In this document: positions 31,164 through 43,219 of the stretch, one piece after another
Layout of the letters: every line of letters begins with the position of its first letter
Position numbering within the stretch: the stretch's first letter is position 1
Origin: Zygnema cylindricum
Lineage: Eukaryota > Streptophyta > Zygnematophyceae > Zygnematales > Zygnemataceae
Assembly: GCA_037447655.1 (NCBI GenBank)
Contig: JBBHKE010002450.1
Coordinates: 1-64,000 of the forward strand
Direction: 5' to 3'
Length of the DNA stretch: 64,000 bases
The notes under the pieces: generated by a model
Databases searched by the model: none
What the model was told of the DNA's origin: nothing
What the model saw: only the letters and a program-made list of their open reading frames with translations
Program-made: the position numbers and the translations under genes

Positions 31164-33269
31164 AAAAAGAAAAAATCCTAATAGCGATTCACGGTGTACC
31201 GCATTTACTGGACTAGGGCGTTAATTCAACGTATCGATCTAAAAAAAAACAAGGATTCGTTTGTCGGCGCCCGGTACCATTTGACGTAGGTGTGACTGGT
31301 CACGAATGGCGTCGAATCTTCCGTTTGATTTGACGTACGGCAACCGTATGTCACCTTTTTGTCGTCCCTTGGTTTAGGCACAAATGAGACATGATACCAG
31401 TATGACATATTAGGGTTTTTAGGGTTTTTTAGGGCATTTTTAGTCCTCCTTTTTTTTAAGGAATCGGACGGACTTTGTCCCGCCATTCAAATGGCGACAC
31501 GTATGCAAAAACACAACAATGGAAATAGTTGCAGGATGGGATCACGGCTCTGTAATGGCGTTGTGACGTGGCAAAAATAGTTATTACTTGGGAAAAAAAA
31601 AAGAGCCTAGATTAAGCATGTTTCACCGATGGTATAAACGTTTAAACGATGTTTTGTCGTTTATAGCTATGTTGTTTCGGCGCTAAACCCAGCACGGCCG
31701 TCTGGGGACCAAATACAAGTACAAATGTCGGTGGCCGACAAAATCACAGTACACTAAACCCTAACGGTGACCGAAACTGTCACGAATACGGTAAAATGCG
31801 ACAAAATTTTAAAGTTTAAATAATTACGGTGGTATCTACGACTGCTGGAATCCGTAAAAAGCCTTTTCTGACAAATTAAAAATCGGAAGGTCGGCGTTTG
31901 AAAGGACAGATCTTCAGAGACAGCCTGGCTCCTTTGTCGTACAAGTCCATCGACCGTTAGGTGAGATCTCACCGACCTAAAAAAACAAAAAACAAAACTT
32001 CAAAAGAAACACGAACGGACGCGTCTGTGCATACGACAGATCTGATTGCATCCCCGTGATGGTTTGCCATCCACTGACAAAAAGGTGCCACGTGTACCTT
32101 TCTACTATTGGGCGGTCAACAAGATGGTGGATTTTAACGCGTTTATGAATCGTCAACACTCGGAAGTGCCAGCTGGCAGATGACGGCAGGAAAACTAAAC
32201 GACCAAATGCTTGGAGGAACTCAAGGGTCTCATGTAAAACCCACGGGAAACCATGTCTTTGTTTACAGTAAAACGTAGCAAAACGACAAGAAAATTTTTC
32301 TCTCTCTCTCTCCCTTTTCTTGTCTCTTCCTTCCTCTCTCCCTCTTCCTCCCCCTCCCCGGCTCGCCTCTCCTCCACGGTAGCCGTTTCAAAATATGTCT
32401 GCCAGCTGGCGTACGGTCACACTATTTCTATGTTTATAGTTCTGTTGCGGAGCTGTGACAGTTGAGGCACTGTCACGTCACACATTAGGAAACGCCAAAA
32501 CGGCGTTGGAAACTTTTCTTTCAATTTTGAACCGCACGATTTTATAAAATTAAAAACGAAAAAACTAGAAAGGGAATAAAATACGAATGCTGCTTTTCAA
32601 ATTGAAAGTTCCCATTTCAAATTCGACTGCATGCATGTCTTGACATTCGTTGTTCCGTACGGACTAGTGGCACGTGGTAGGTGGACGTGCGGGAATCGCG
32701 GCAACACGTGCGTGTCTGGGTACAATATACGTACTAAAAACAAACGAGGACTGCGTCACTTTGGCGAAAATGTATTCCGGGAAACTCAGTTTTGAACATT
32801 GCAACTCTACTCCGTGCACACCCAGTACTCTCAATACCATTCGTACAGCCAAATAAGGACAAATATGCGTCATGAACGCCAAAAAAACATGCTAACTGGT
32901 CATCCGTACATCCAAAAAATGTCACGATAAAATCTCAACAATTTCAAAGGGCCATTCCGATTTTGCACCAATAAAGAGGCGGAAAAATCATGTTCGGGCA
33001 ATGCGTACTATTTGAAAAAAAACAAAAAACAAAGGAGTCGTCTTTGTCTTATTATTTACACCAAATTTGTCTTCTAGTTGCAGCAGTCCTATTTTGACTT
33101 TTACAGCTAAGCATACCTACTATTCACTGCTAGTTTTGTCCTTTAGGAAAAGTCACGGCTGTATTAAGACCTGAGTACGGATTATATGTACTTTAGCTGT
33201 CAATATATATAAGTTTTTTTATAGTGTAGAATTTTTTGAAATTTCAAACCGCTCTTCGTACTTTTTCGC

Positions 33270-33560
33270 TTACCTTCCACGGACGTCCTCCTGTAAGTAA
33301 ATTTGTCCTTTCTCCAGCTAAGCTGTACTTTTTTTGCAGCTGTTTCGGTCAATTTTTTTTGTCTTTTTCTGAGACTACTTTCATATGTCCTTTTCTTGAA
33401 CTAGATGTACTTTTACCGTAACGATCGCGGTCAAATAATTTGTCTTCTTTCAAACCACTTTCGTTAGTCCTTCTCTACAGCTAGATGTACTTTTGCCGTA
33501 GGTACTGTACTTCAGTCAAACATTTTTGTCGTTTCTCAAACCACTTTCACTGTACGGAAA
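33270..33560. repeat. Degenerate tandem repeat, unit ~80 bp
   Basis: About three units, each with a tttgtc word, a caaaccactttc-like word and a ctagatgtacttttgccgta-like end. Divergence is substantial. Confidence 0.6.
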
Positions 33561-33680
33561 CTGAGCTTTCCTGATAGCCGTATTCCCACCGGAGCATTTG
33601 TAACTTTTTGCCCATTCCGATGATTTTCCGAGAACTCATCGGAAAACGGGTCTTGTTCACACCAAAATTTTGGCACGTAA

Positions 33681-34403
33681 GGGTGCGTCTCCATGTACTT
33701 GTAACTTAGAGAAATTACTTTGTTTTTTAGCGCAGATCCGGCGGACCCGGATTTCAAGTGTCCCTATGTGTAAAAACGGAATTAAAACTTAAGGGTGTGA
33801 CGATTGTATACGCTGACATGCGCGTGACGGTTGCCAACGTCTACAATCTGTGATTTTCCAAATTGTTCGTGAAGTCGCATAATTGTACGGTGAGAGGCGG
33901 CGAGTGCGAGTTGATGTGGCGCCCTCAGAGATTTCTCACGTTTTCGTGAAATGGAATCGGAATCTTTAGATCCCCTGAAATTAAAAAATTCGTACTGAAC
34001 GAAAACTGACAAAACGAAACAAATTATGTACTTTGATGCACGCAAACGGACAAAACATACCGAAATGCGTATTTTTCGTCGTCGATTGAATTCATTTGAA
34101 TTGTTTTAGAAAAATTTTACACGTGTGAATACGTGTTATAATTTGTTTACAGGAAATACTTTGTTTTAAAGAACATCGCGCATGATTTTTAAAGAAAAGT
34201 TTGAAGATGAGGTTTTTTGTCGTGGCCGTGGGTCGAAGAACACAAGACGACAACATGTAGTACATTTTAAATTCGATGATGACGCAAAATGTACTTATCC
34301 TTTTATCTTTTTTTTGTACGGTTGACACTTACGCGGTATGGCTCTAAGTTTTAGAGGAAAACGACAGAAATAAACCATTACTTAGATACATGGAGACGTA
34401 CCC
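33681..34403. mobile_element. PIF/Harbinger-like MITE, copy 2
   Basis: Ends gggtgcgtctccatgta and tacatggagacgtaccc are inverted repeats and TAA lies on both sides (33678-33680, 34404-34406). The body matches copy 1 (gcgcagatccggcgga, ttaagggtgtgacgattgta, agaacacaagacgacaacat). Confidence 0.85.
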
Positions 34404-35762
34404 TAACTCCGATTGAAGGCGTCCTGTGACACGTCACACGCTTCGACACACTCTTCGACGTCATCAAACATAGACGCGAGAACAAACCTGCAATTTTTCA
34501 CGACGACGGTGGTTCAAAGTTGGACAGTTTTTTAGTGCGAAAACAATGAAATAGCCATTCGGATGTTGTTTTTGCTTCGTCACCTTTTGGGTTTACCGTT
34601 GGCATGTTTCAAAGAAAGGCACAACCTTAACCCGCCTTCAATATCCTCAAATATTTTGAGGAAGTTCTATTCTACGGTTTTCTGGGAACTTCCAAAAACA
34701 ACAAAGTCGGTGCTCAAAAAGCCGTACATTATTCGAACGCCCGTCTGTTGCGGAAGTGAATTTTTTTCCGGTGGGAATAGGCTATGAGTCGCTTTCATAA
34801 TATTATGATTCTTTGGAATTCTTTTTAACTCTATTGACTCACTCCATTCCGCCAATATTTCTGTACACTACCAATCTTTCCGTACAGTATGTCAAACTCC
34901 AAATGTTATTGGTCCACTAATCTCCATTTTAATTCTATTTCGTACGAAATATATTCTATTTTTTAACGAATGGTTTCCATGTTTGTTATACTCAGAATAT
35001 TTGAAAAGAAAAGTTTTGTGTGATTTTATTGGACAGGATATGTTGAAAATTAGATAAAAATTTTGTATATTTCCAACAACTGATACAATTATATTTGTTT
35101 ATGTTGTGTTTATTTTATTTTTTTTCAATTTACTGTTCAGCTGTCATGTAATACTTTATAATTTGAGATTATTAAAAATTTGTAATTCATTAAAATATGT
35201 AATTTTGTCAAAATTTGTATTTTTTTAACATTCATCATATTTAAAAAATTGCAATTTTTATTGAGTGAAGCACGGTAGGAAAGTTGAGGTTTAATTTTAG
35301 AGAAAAATGACGTCATCAAATATTACTTACAAAAAAAACAGAATGCGACAAAAAATGGACAAAACATTGAATAATTTTTGGAGATTTGCGGTTTTCTTTT
35401 TGGGAAATAATCAGTCAATTTAGCCGTGATCATGACCGTACTCCAATGTCCCATAAAATCACTAAAACCATTGAATTTTTGTTTTTATTCGAAAATCAAC
35501 TGAATTATTTGGTCGAAGAGCTTGGACATGATTGGTTCCACAGTAGGGGAAGCCATTGATTTTTTTTTTGTATGGATGAAGAAGAGTAAAAACATTGGAG
35601 AAAAGACAGAGGGATAACACGAGATAAGGGGTGTAAGCTATACTGAGGGTATTTTTCTGTCGTTTTCCTCAAAAACAAAATCTAATGATGCACAGAGAAA
35701 ATCTTATGCCGTACGAAAAAAAGTGTAACTCCAAAGTACAAGTTAACTCATCCTACAACTTA

Positions 35763-36075
35763 GGGTACGGCCCCATGTGGCTAAGTTCAAGTTTTTTTCT
35801 GTCGTTTTCATTTCAAACTTAGCGTCGTACTGCGTAAGTTGCAACCGTACTAATTAAATTGCAAATTTGTAAAGTACAATTTGCGTCATCCTCGAACTTA
35901 AGATGTACGAAAATTTGTCGTCTTGTATTTTTTCGACCCACTGTCATGTCATCTTCAAACTTATCATAAACCACATTGGTAATGTGTTTTAAAATAATGT
36001 AGAACCGTTTACACAAATAGGAAAATATATTCCCACGTGTGAAAAGTTTTCAAAAGTTTTTGACGAATTAAAAAG
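35763..36075. mobile_element. PIF/Harbinger-like MITE, partial inverted copy 3
   Basis: The end gggtacggccccatgtgg is preceded by TTA. The stretch from about 35869 to 36005 matches the right half of copies 1 and 2 in inverse orientation (ttgcgtcatcctcgaactta, ttgtcgtcttgta). The other end is missing. Confidence 0.65.
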
Positions 36076-36281
36076 GTACAAAGTTGTTCGCTATTGTTCG
36101 CATGCACCTTGTCCGGTTTTATTTTGAAAGGGTCTCGATGGTGTACTGTCATTTCACGTAAAGGTGAAAAATCTCCCAAGGTGAAAATTTCGATAAGTAA
36201 TTGCAGCCGGACGGGAGAAGTTTAACCAAAGGCATGTTGTATAGACACGGCTGCAAGACTATAAGAGTACGATGTCCCACA

Positions 36282-37088
36282 TGCAACTCTGAGACCTCCA
36301 TTGGTCCTCAGAGTAGGCAGCTCGCTTGAAGCCCCCTGGGATAACCCTGACCCCTTTGAGTTTCCACAAGAATAACTGCCACCCTGACAGATAACAAGTT
36401 TGACCAACTTCACCCCTGGGAAGACAAGACTCCCCTGAGTCGATAGCAAAAAAAAATCCCTCTATTTGCTCCCCTGAGCAGTAAGTTATGAAGGGCCAAA
36501 GTTTGTACATGAGCTCTCTAGGAGAGAGGGGTTTACCTACCAAATTTTTGAAGTCCTAAATCCTTTTCTAAACCCTAGAGTACGGCATCAATAAGATTAC
36601 TGTGTTGTACAAAAAGGCATAGGTGCCGATGTACTTTTTGTACGGCCATCGTACGACATGGCCAAAATGTCGAAGCCTGCCATATCCGGATTCGTTCCCG
36701 TATTTTCCGGAGATGCTGCAAGCCAATGTGATTGCGCCACGTGTCATTTGACGTGGCGATGACCGAAAACCGCCAAAGCACCCATTTCGCGATCTCGACA
36801 TCTATCGCGGCTGTTCGATCTAGATCGGATTTTAATTATAGCCGTCGCAATTAATTGTTTGTATTTGTTTAGCGGTCGAAACAAATAAGTGATATTCATT
36901 TCGTGGATTATCGTACTATAGAAAACTCTGTCTATGTAAAAAAAAAACTATTCGCGACGTAAAAAGAATTTGTCTACGTATACAACTTTAAATAGTTATG
37001 AAGAGTTGAAAGAGAGGAGTTAGAGGCAGAGTGCCTTTTTTTTTGCCTTTTATCTAGGAAATACCTAAAAGAACCTTTAGTTTCTACA
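36282..37088 (-). repeat. 3' LTR of copia element A
   Basis: Minus-strand LTR starting TGTAGAAACTAAAGG at 37088 and ending in TCTCAGAGTTGCA at 36282. A polypurine tract (AAAATAAGGGGAG) lies directly inside it. It is shorter than the related F LTR because the segment with the tRNA-like block is missing. It keeps the paired CGTAC motifs (36629-36655). Confidence 0.8.
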
Positions 37089-40008
37089 CTCCCCTTATTT
37101 TCTAGCCACTGTTCAATTTAAGACCACACTTCTCCTTGCAGAAAATTAGTTTAGGGGAAGGCACTGGTTTTGTAATCATATCTGTTACCATCTCGCTATC
37201 TGGTCTGTACTATAAACTGATTATTTTGTATTCTACCTTCCCTCTAACAAAGCTGAGCATAATGTCCACGTGTTTGGCTTTAAAGTGATGTTTAGGATTG
37301 GCAACAATAGCGATTGGTGCTTGATTATCAAATAAATTTTTTGCACACCACTCTTAAGCCAAACTCATCAAACAAAGACTTCACCCACATATATTATTTT
37401 ACAGCAGAGCAAGAGGCCATATACTCAGCCTCTAGGTGGACTGAGCAATAACCTTTTGTTGTTTACTACTCTAGCAACAAGCTCCATCACCCATATACAA
37501 TATATACCCAGAAGTACATCTACTCATTGGAGCATCACCATAACTAGCATCACTCCAAGTAGTGATGTCAGTATTCCCTCCACCCAAATTCAACCATAGA
37601 TCCCTAGTTCCTATCAAATATTTATAGGCTCTCTTAGCTACCTCCCTATCATCTTAGTGGGAGAATTTAGACTTCTACTCAGCACTTCTACAGCTGCAGC
37701 CAAATCCGATCGGGTACAATTCATAAAATAGATTAGGCTTCCCACTACTTGCCTATAAGGAATAGTCTGCATGAACTTCTGTTCTTCCGGACCTAATTCC
37801 TCGTCTATGATTATGCTTCCTTCTTCCACACTCTCCTCACTTCCCTTCTTCAACTCCATTGGAGTTGTACAACTATTAGTCTTATCTATTTCAAACTTTT
37901 CCAACATGTCGAAACTTTTCCAACATGTTCCCTATTGCTTCTTTTTTACTTAGCCTTATAATCTTTCTTTCTCGGTCTCTTTCTACTTGAATTCCAAAAA
38001 TATATATTGCCTCCCCTATATCCTTCATCTCAAATCTCCCTTTAAGATATGTTTTCATTTTATCAATTTTGTCCATTGATTTGTTTAGAATAAGCAAATC
38101 ATCAACATAAATTCCATTAAAAAGAACACCTTCCTCATCTTCAAAAACATAGATTGAGTAATTTGAGCTGATCTAGATATATCCCAAACCGGTAAGAAAC
38201 TCATCAAGCTTCTTATTCCACTGTCGAGGCGCCTGTTTCAACCCATAAAGAGATTTAATCAGCTGACATACCTTACTCTCATCTCCTTACTCCAGAAATC
38301 CTTCGGGTTGTCGGATGAAGACCTCCTTTTCAAATTCTCCATGCAAAAAGATTGTCGTGATGTCCATCTGGTGCACCTCTATGTTTTCCGCTGCTGCCGG
38401 ACTCAGAAATATGTGGACGGAGGGAAAATCTGACGACCGGGGCAAAGGTTTCCTCGTAGTCGATTCCCTCCTTCTGTGTAAATCCTTTCGCCACTAACCG
38501 AGCCTTATAGCGCTCAATGTTGTTATTTGGGTTTAGTTTTTCTTTGAACACCAACGTATAACCGATTGGTTTTCGGTTATGTGGACAATCCACCAACTCC
38601 GAAGTATCTACTGCCATAATTGAGGCCATCTCTTCATTGATGGCTCTCTTCCACCGATTCTTTTCTGGATAGCTCATCGTTACTCCATAAGTATGAGGTT
38701 CATCCGGATGAGATAGTTTTGCTACCTTGTTATTAACCTATTTTTATTGCAACCTTTTGCTACTTCTCCTTCCTCCCTCTAACTTTGTTGCCAGAATAGA
38801 TGGTCCCCGTGGATTTTTTCGAACAATCTTGGCCTCTCCCCTATCCCTTGATTCCGGGTCAATTTCCACCACGTCTTCCGCTTCGGGTAGAGTTGTCACA
38901 CGAGTTTCCACGGTTGAGTCCTTCTCGATCTGATTTTTACCTGCAAGAATGTCATCTTTTTTGAAAATTGGAAAGTTAGGAAGCTTAAAGTCATCGGAAT
39001 TTTTTGACTCAAATCTGATTTTTACTAACTTTGTATGCTTCAAAGGATCCACAGACTTTACTTCATACATAACTACTAGGTGCTTTACTAAGATTATATC
39101 TTCCCTTTTAAGATCATAATTTTTGTATCCTTTTAGATCCTCATCATATCCTAACAAATACCCCGATTTTCCTCTAGGATCTAACTTCGAATTAGACCAA
39201 TCTGTATTTAGATTGAACACTTGACTGCTGAAAACCTTTAAGTGAGATATGTTTGGTTTCCAGCCGGTCCATCTCTCATAAGGTGTTTGATCTTTTACCG
39301 CTGAAGTCAGAACTCTATTTTTGAGATAATTACCACAGTCCATTGCTTCAGCCCAAAATCATTTTCCTATCTTCTTATCTGACGACATACTTGTAGCACT
39401 ATCACTTAGTGCCCTATTTAATCTTTCGGCTACCCCATTCTGTTCCACGTTTTTTAGAACAGTCTTTTGAAGTTCGACTCCGTCTTCCCTCATAAAATCC
39501 TCAATCTAGTTAGAGGTATACTCTCCACCATTGTCACCCCTTACTCTCTTGATTGGGGTTTCATGGAGTTTTTCACTCCATGCCTTATATTGTTTAAAAC
39601 ATTAATGAGCTTCTGATTTATTTTTCAAAAAATACACCTTGGAATACCTAGACCAATCATCAGTGATAGTCATCATAAATCTCTTCCCCCCCGGTGAAGG
39701 CACTTTGGCCGGTCCCCAAATATCTATGTGTACTAAGTCTAGAATTTTTTCTCCCTTATAGGTGGTAGTTTTTGGGAAGGGTAACCTGTGTCCTTTACCT
39801 TGAGCACATCCACTACAATCACTTAGATTTTCACTCTCATTGAACTAAAACCCTTTCACTACTCTTATCTTTTTCATCTCTCTTAACTTATCAGGATTAA
39901 CATGCCCAAGCCTCTTATGCCACAACATTATATCTTGAACACCAACATAATAAAGTTTATTATTTTAATTGCTGAAAATCAGCCTAAACATCCATTGGCT
40001 ACCTTTTT
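37089..40008 (-). pseudogene. Copia element A: polypurine tract, RNase H, reverse transcriptase, integrase (decayed)
   Basis: Read from right to left: the integrase core with RGDNGGEYT and NGVAERLNR (39430-39560), the integrase C-terminal part (39343-38744) with TPYERWTGWKP and GYLLGYDEDLKGYK, and the RT N-terminal part (38677-38330) with [20 protein letters not shown]. The RT C-terminal part (38097-37638) has MLEKFEIDKTNSCTTPMELK, and RNase H remnants run to 37100. Ty1/copia order is kept, but at least five stops or frameshifts break it, including one in the integrase core and one beside EYTSN. Not functional. Confidence 0.85.
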
Positions 40009-41009
40009 CTATAGAAATTAAAGGTTATTTTAGTATTTTCTAGGTTTTATAAAATGCAGAAATGAAGCAGAGGGAGTCTGCCTCTAACTCCTCTCTCCAG
40101 CTCCCACACTTGTCAAAGTCATTGAAAGTTAGAGAGGGAGATAGAGCCATGGCCGCCTATGCTATCCGAGGACAGACATTAGATTAGTAGATTTACCAAA
40201 ATAGTAATTGACGGACACGTGATTTGAACTTGGTACCTGCGTCGGTAGCCGCTAGCCTTAGCCATTAGTCTAATATCAAGGTTATAGGGTTTGATAATTA
40301 TATAAATGTTGACACGTAGGCTATTTCATTTAACGCGATATTTGGACATAGATACAGTTTGTGTTGTACGGCATACGGAACATCAAAAACAAATACCACG
40401 CACTTTGTTTCGAAGGCGAAACAAATATCGCGCAAGTATTTATGACGGCTACGATTGAAATCCGGTTTAATCGGACGACCGCAAAGCATGCCGAGATCAC
40501 GGAATAGGTTTTCCGCGGTTTGCGGTAGACATCACATCGATTGACACGTGGCACAACCATATTAGATTACGGCATCTCCGAGGATTACTGGAACGGATCC
40601 AAAAATGACGCGTGTCGACTTGTTGGCCATGTCGTACAATGGCCGTACAAAAAGTACACCGACACCTGTACCTTTCTGTACGACAAAGTATTATGATTAG
40701 TGTCGTACTTGAGTAGATAGTGTTTTAGATAGAGATAGGACTTAGAAAAATTTAATAGATTGGACCCTCTCTCCCAGAGAGCTTTTGTACAAAAGGTCAA
40801 CTTTGACTCTCCATAACTTATTGCTCAGAGGAGCAAATCAGAATTCTTTTGCTATAGACTCTGAGTCTTCCTTCACAAAGTGAAGGTGGTCGTAATTTTC
40901 GGCTACCAGGTGCCAGTTATTCATGCTAAAACACAAAGGTGTTAGGGTTATCCTAGAGGCTTCGTGTGAGCTGCCTACTCAGAGGACCTAAGGAGGTCTC
41001 AGAGTTGCA
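40009..41009 (+). mobile_element. Solo LTR (F family) inside element A
   Basis: Begins near tatagaaattaaaggttatt and ends gaggtctcagagttgca, matching the F 5' LTR. Element A protein-coding sequence continues on either side. The flanking words are ttttt at 40004-40008 and 41010-41014, consistent with a 5-bp duplication. No internal region remains, so it probably arose by LTR-LTR recombination. Confidence 0.8.
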
Positions 41010-41014
41010 TTTTT

Positions 41015-41570
41015 AGCACTGAAATAAACTTCATCCTCAAATATAGCAGTAAAGACTCCTTTTCTAGTGCTAGTATCAAAACTCTTATCATCTGATACAC
41101 ATGTAGAGATGAGGTTTTTGTTCAACTTCGGAATAAACAATACATCGGAGAATGTAACTATGGATGCCTTTCCTTCTACTAACACTTTTAGATGTAGCGA
41201 ACCTACAAAAGTAGTAGTGAATATCCTCCCATCCTTGTACTCTATCTCTACGGTGGGAATCTTTCTTATCTTAGTGAGCATGTGTTTCTCCTTACACATA
41301 TACATGGAGTCACCTAAATCTACAATCCACCCAGCTTCACCTTTCAATCCACCGAAAGCACATTTCTGCTTTCGTGGAATTTCGACCTCGGTTTTTGCCT
41401 CCAACTCCTCACCCAATAAGAGCTCATTGTCCTCATCCTTGGATTTTGCCTCATATTCCTATGTCACAAGGGCCTTTTTCTTTCCTCTCGGGGGTCCTCC
41501 GGTCTGCCCCTCCTTTAACCGAAGCTTAGTTAGCTTAGAACACTCTGTTATATAGTGTCGTGGTTTCTTT
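41015..41570 (-). pseudogene. Copia element A: protease and gag C-terminal fragment
   Basis: Minus-strand frame with IPRKQKCAFGGLKGE followed by a protease active-site block WIVDLGDSMYMC (consensus DSGAS changed to DLGDS) and the stretch KIPTVEIEYKDGR. Upstream is the second half of a gag zinc knuckle (KKPRHYITEC), cut by a solo LTR at 41571. The gag linker contains a stop near 41455. Confidence 0.8.
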
Positions 41571-42852
41571 TGAAATTATATGGGTTCCATTCCCCCACAG
41601 AATTTGCAGATCCAAAGAATTTTATCTAGATAGTGCCGATTCCAAGTTGATACAAACCACAAAGAGTGACACCTTGAGAGTCAAAACCCCAATCAAGCTT
41701 TATCCCTCTTAAAAGAAGACTTTTTGTGTGCTGAGTTCCCCCACAGAATGCAAAGTTATTATATGAGTATTTGGACACATTCCCCCACTTTGACTTTCTC
41801 TTAGAAATGAAGCCACCCTGGCAAGCAAAGACTTAAACCGACTACACCTCTCTAGGGTGGACTCCTCTGAGTCCGTAGCAAAAAGAATCTCTTAATTTGC
41901 TCCCTTGAGCATTAAGTTATGGCTGTTCAAAGACAACGAATTTATATAGAATGCCTCTAGGAGAGAGGGATATTAAAAAATGTATAAGTACTAAGAACTT
42001 ACTCAAATTATCATATACTATATAATGTACATACAGAGTACGATAGCCGCCGTACTTTATGTACGAAATTATGTGGCACCACTCTCGGTCTGCCACGTAG
42101 CAAATAAATTGTCGCCATTCTGTCCCTTTCTTCTCCGGCATCCTATAGGATGGTGCCACTTGTCATTTTCCTCCATTTTTGTGAAGCCTCGCCAAAATTG
42201 CCATTCGGGCAGGCCGACACTCACGCGTGTCGTCCGTTTGAGATACGGCGAGTAACGTGAGCCGTTTGATCTTGACGATGCGCCAAATCTTTTTCCGACC
42301 GTTGAATTTCTAAGGTCGTCGTCCTTTTTCACATTTGTTGAAATTCTAGCGACGTCAATTCGGTCCATTAAATGAAAGCGTCATCATCAACGTTGTATTA
42401 AAATATTGAACCAAAAATGTCTATCTCTTGTCCTCGCCTTAGCCGATAAGGAGAACGAATACTATGGTGCAGACCCAGGTTCAAATCTGGGTAAAGGCAA
42501 CATAATGGTCATCTTTTTAATAGTATTCTCTACGTATTAACCTTATATATCTATTGTACCCTAAATATCTCAACATTAGTCCTAGACTATTGGATAAAGC
42601 TAGTAGCTGTAAGTGATTTGACGGGCGGTAGGTACCCGTATCAAATTCGGGGTTCGTCAAATACCTTTTGTGGTAAATCTACCAAACCTACTCTCTGTCT
42701 CTCTATAGAGCTTTGGCAGCCATGACTCTAGCTCCCTCTCTAGCCTTTAGTGATTACGACAAGTGTGGGGGCTTGGAGAAGGGAGTTAGAGACAGACTCC
42801 TTCTGCCTTTTTCTATCCCAATATAGACATAGAAAATATACAAATATCAACA
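41571..42852 (-). mobile_element. Solo LTR (G-like family) inside element A gag
   Basis: Minus-strand LTR from TGTTGATATTTGTATATTTT at 42852 to ATAATTTCA at 41571. Flanks tcttt and tcttg are a near-match 5-bp duplication. It splits the zinc knuckle coding sequence of A between CHFCK and KPRHY. It contains the best tRNA-like block of the window (42436-42498, plus strand). Confidence 0.8.
42436..42498 (+). other. tRNA-like block inside an LTR, antisense to the element
   Basis: Starts gccttagccgataagg and ends ctgggtaaaggc. A 5-bp outer stem GCCTT/AAGGC and a T-arm-like hairpin (acccag, loop, ctgggt) with the ggttcaaatc B-box word can be drawn. The D and anticodon arms do not fold normally and the block is only 63 nt, so it is not a working tRNA gene. 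Similar blocks occur in the other LTRs. Confidence 0.5.
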
Positions 42853-43219
42853 TCTTGCAAAAGTGACACAACCCCTCTGAGACCCTCGGTCGGGATTCAT
42901 CTGACTGAGTTTTTTGTCCTCCTCCTCTATAGTTTCCTCCTGATTTTTGGGAGCCTTGCTTCTCTAATCAGTTCCTGTTGCCAAAGCTTGTCCACTCTTC
43001 CCTCCCCTCCGGATCTCTATTGTATTCTGTCGGACGAGAATCAACCCTACCACAGAAGTCCAGATTCACCTGGAGTTTGGCAAATCTTGCACACGGTTGA
43101 CTATATTTTTATAGGCATCAGGTAACTTCATGAGCAGACAGTTAACCTTCATCTTTTCTGTTTCTACATGACCAGCACTCTCTAGTTCCATGAAAAGGGT
43201 TGCAAGCTCATTAAAAAAG
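42853..43219 (-). pseudogene. Copia element A: gag fragment
   Basis: Encodes parts similar to the gag of the neighbouring elements: VNCLLMKLPDAYKNIVNRV, then a short basic segment and the first half of the zinc knuckle (GLCHFCK). It contains stops. The remaining gag and the 5' LTR of A are not in place because F begins at 43220. Confidence 0.75.

Larger units (their letters stand above)
29146..31196. mobile_element. CACCG-family MITE carrying a nested foldback element
   Basis: Outer ends caccgtgaatcgctatt and ctaatagcgattcacggtg are flanked by TA (29144-29145, 31197-31198). The 5' part to 29335 is an ordinary MITE of this family. A 1.8-kb foldback element then interrupts it just before the 3' end. 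Confidence 0.75.
26150..33000. mobile_element. Long inverted-repeat element, ~6.9 kb
   Basis: Two arms of at least 1.1 kb match in inverse orientation: about 26150-27380 with about 31900-33000. Matching blocks include 26255-26480 with 32660-32885 (both with gttcatgacgcatat, gtgcacggagtagagttgcaa and aaagtgacgcag), 26690-26765 with 32395-32480 (gccagctggc, ctgttgcggagctgtgacag) and 27117-27155 with 32150-32190. A GA/CT microsatellite sits at the same place in both arms. Long terminal repeats of this kind suggest a Mutator-like or foldback non-autonomous element. No transposase is visible, and smaller elements fill the centre. Outer borders are approximate. Confidence 0.65.
12407..36281. other. 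Gene-free repeat field between the gene and the copia cluster
   Basis: No host gene is supportable in these ~24 kb. Open frames are short, overlap each other on both strands and fall in transposons or simple repeats. The individual repeats are listed separately. Stretches where I see nothing specific include about 14930-15100, 15830-16700, 22260-23450, 25570-26140, 34410-35750 and 36090-36280. Confidence 0.7.

Noticed and set aside
26150-33000. A transposase gene inside the long inverted repeat
   Set aside because: Frames are at most about 110-150 codons, lie mainly in repeats and show no transposase motifs.
41067-41555. Plus-strand open frame of 162 codons (also 49246-49791 minus and 54234-54740 minus)
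   Set aside because: Antisense shadows of gag-protease coding sequence on the other strand.
42436-42498. A functional tRNA gene
   Set aside because: T arm and outer stem are present, but the D and anticodon arms do not fold and the length is short; similar blocks lie at the same place in other LTRs.
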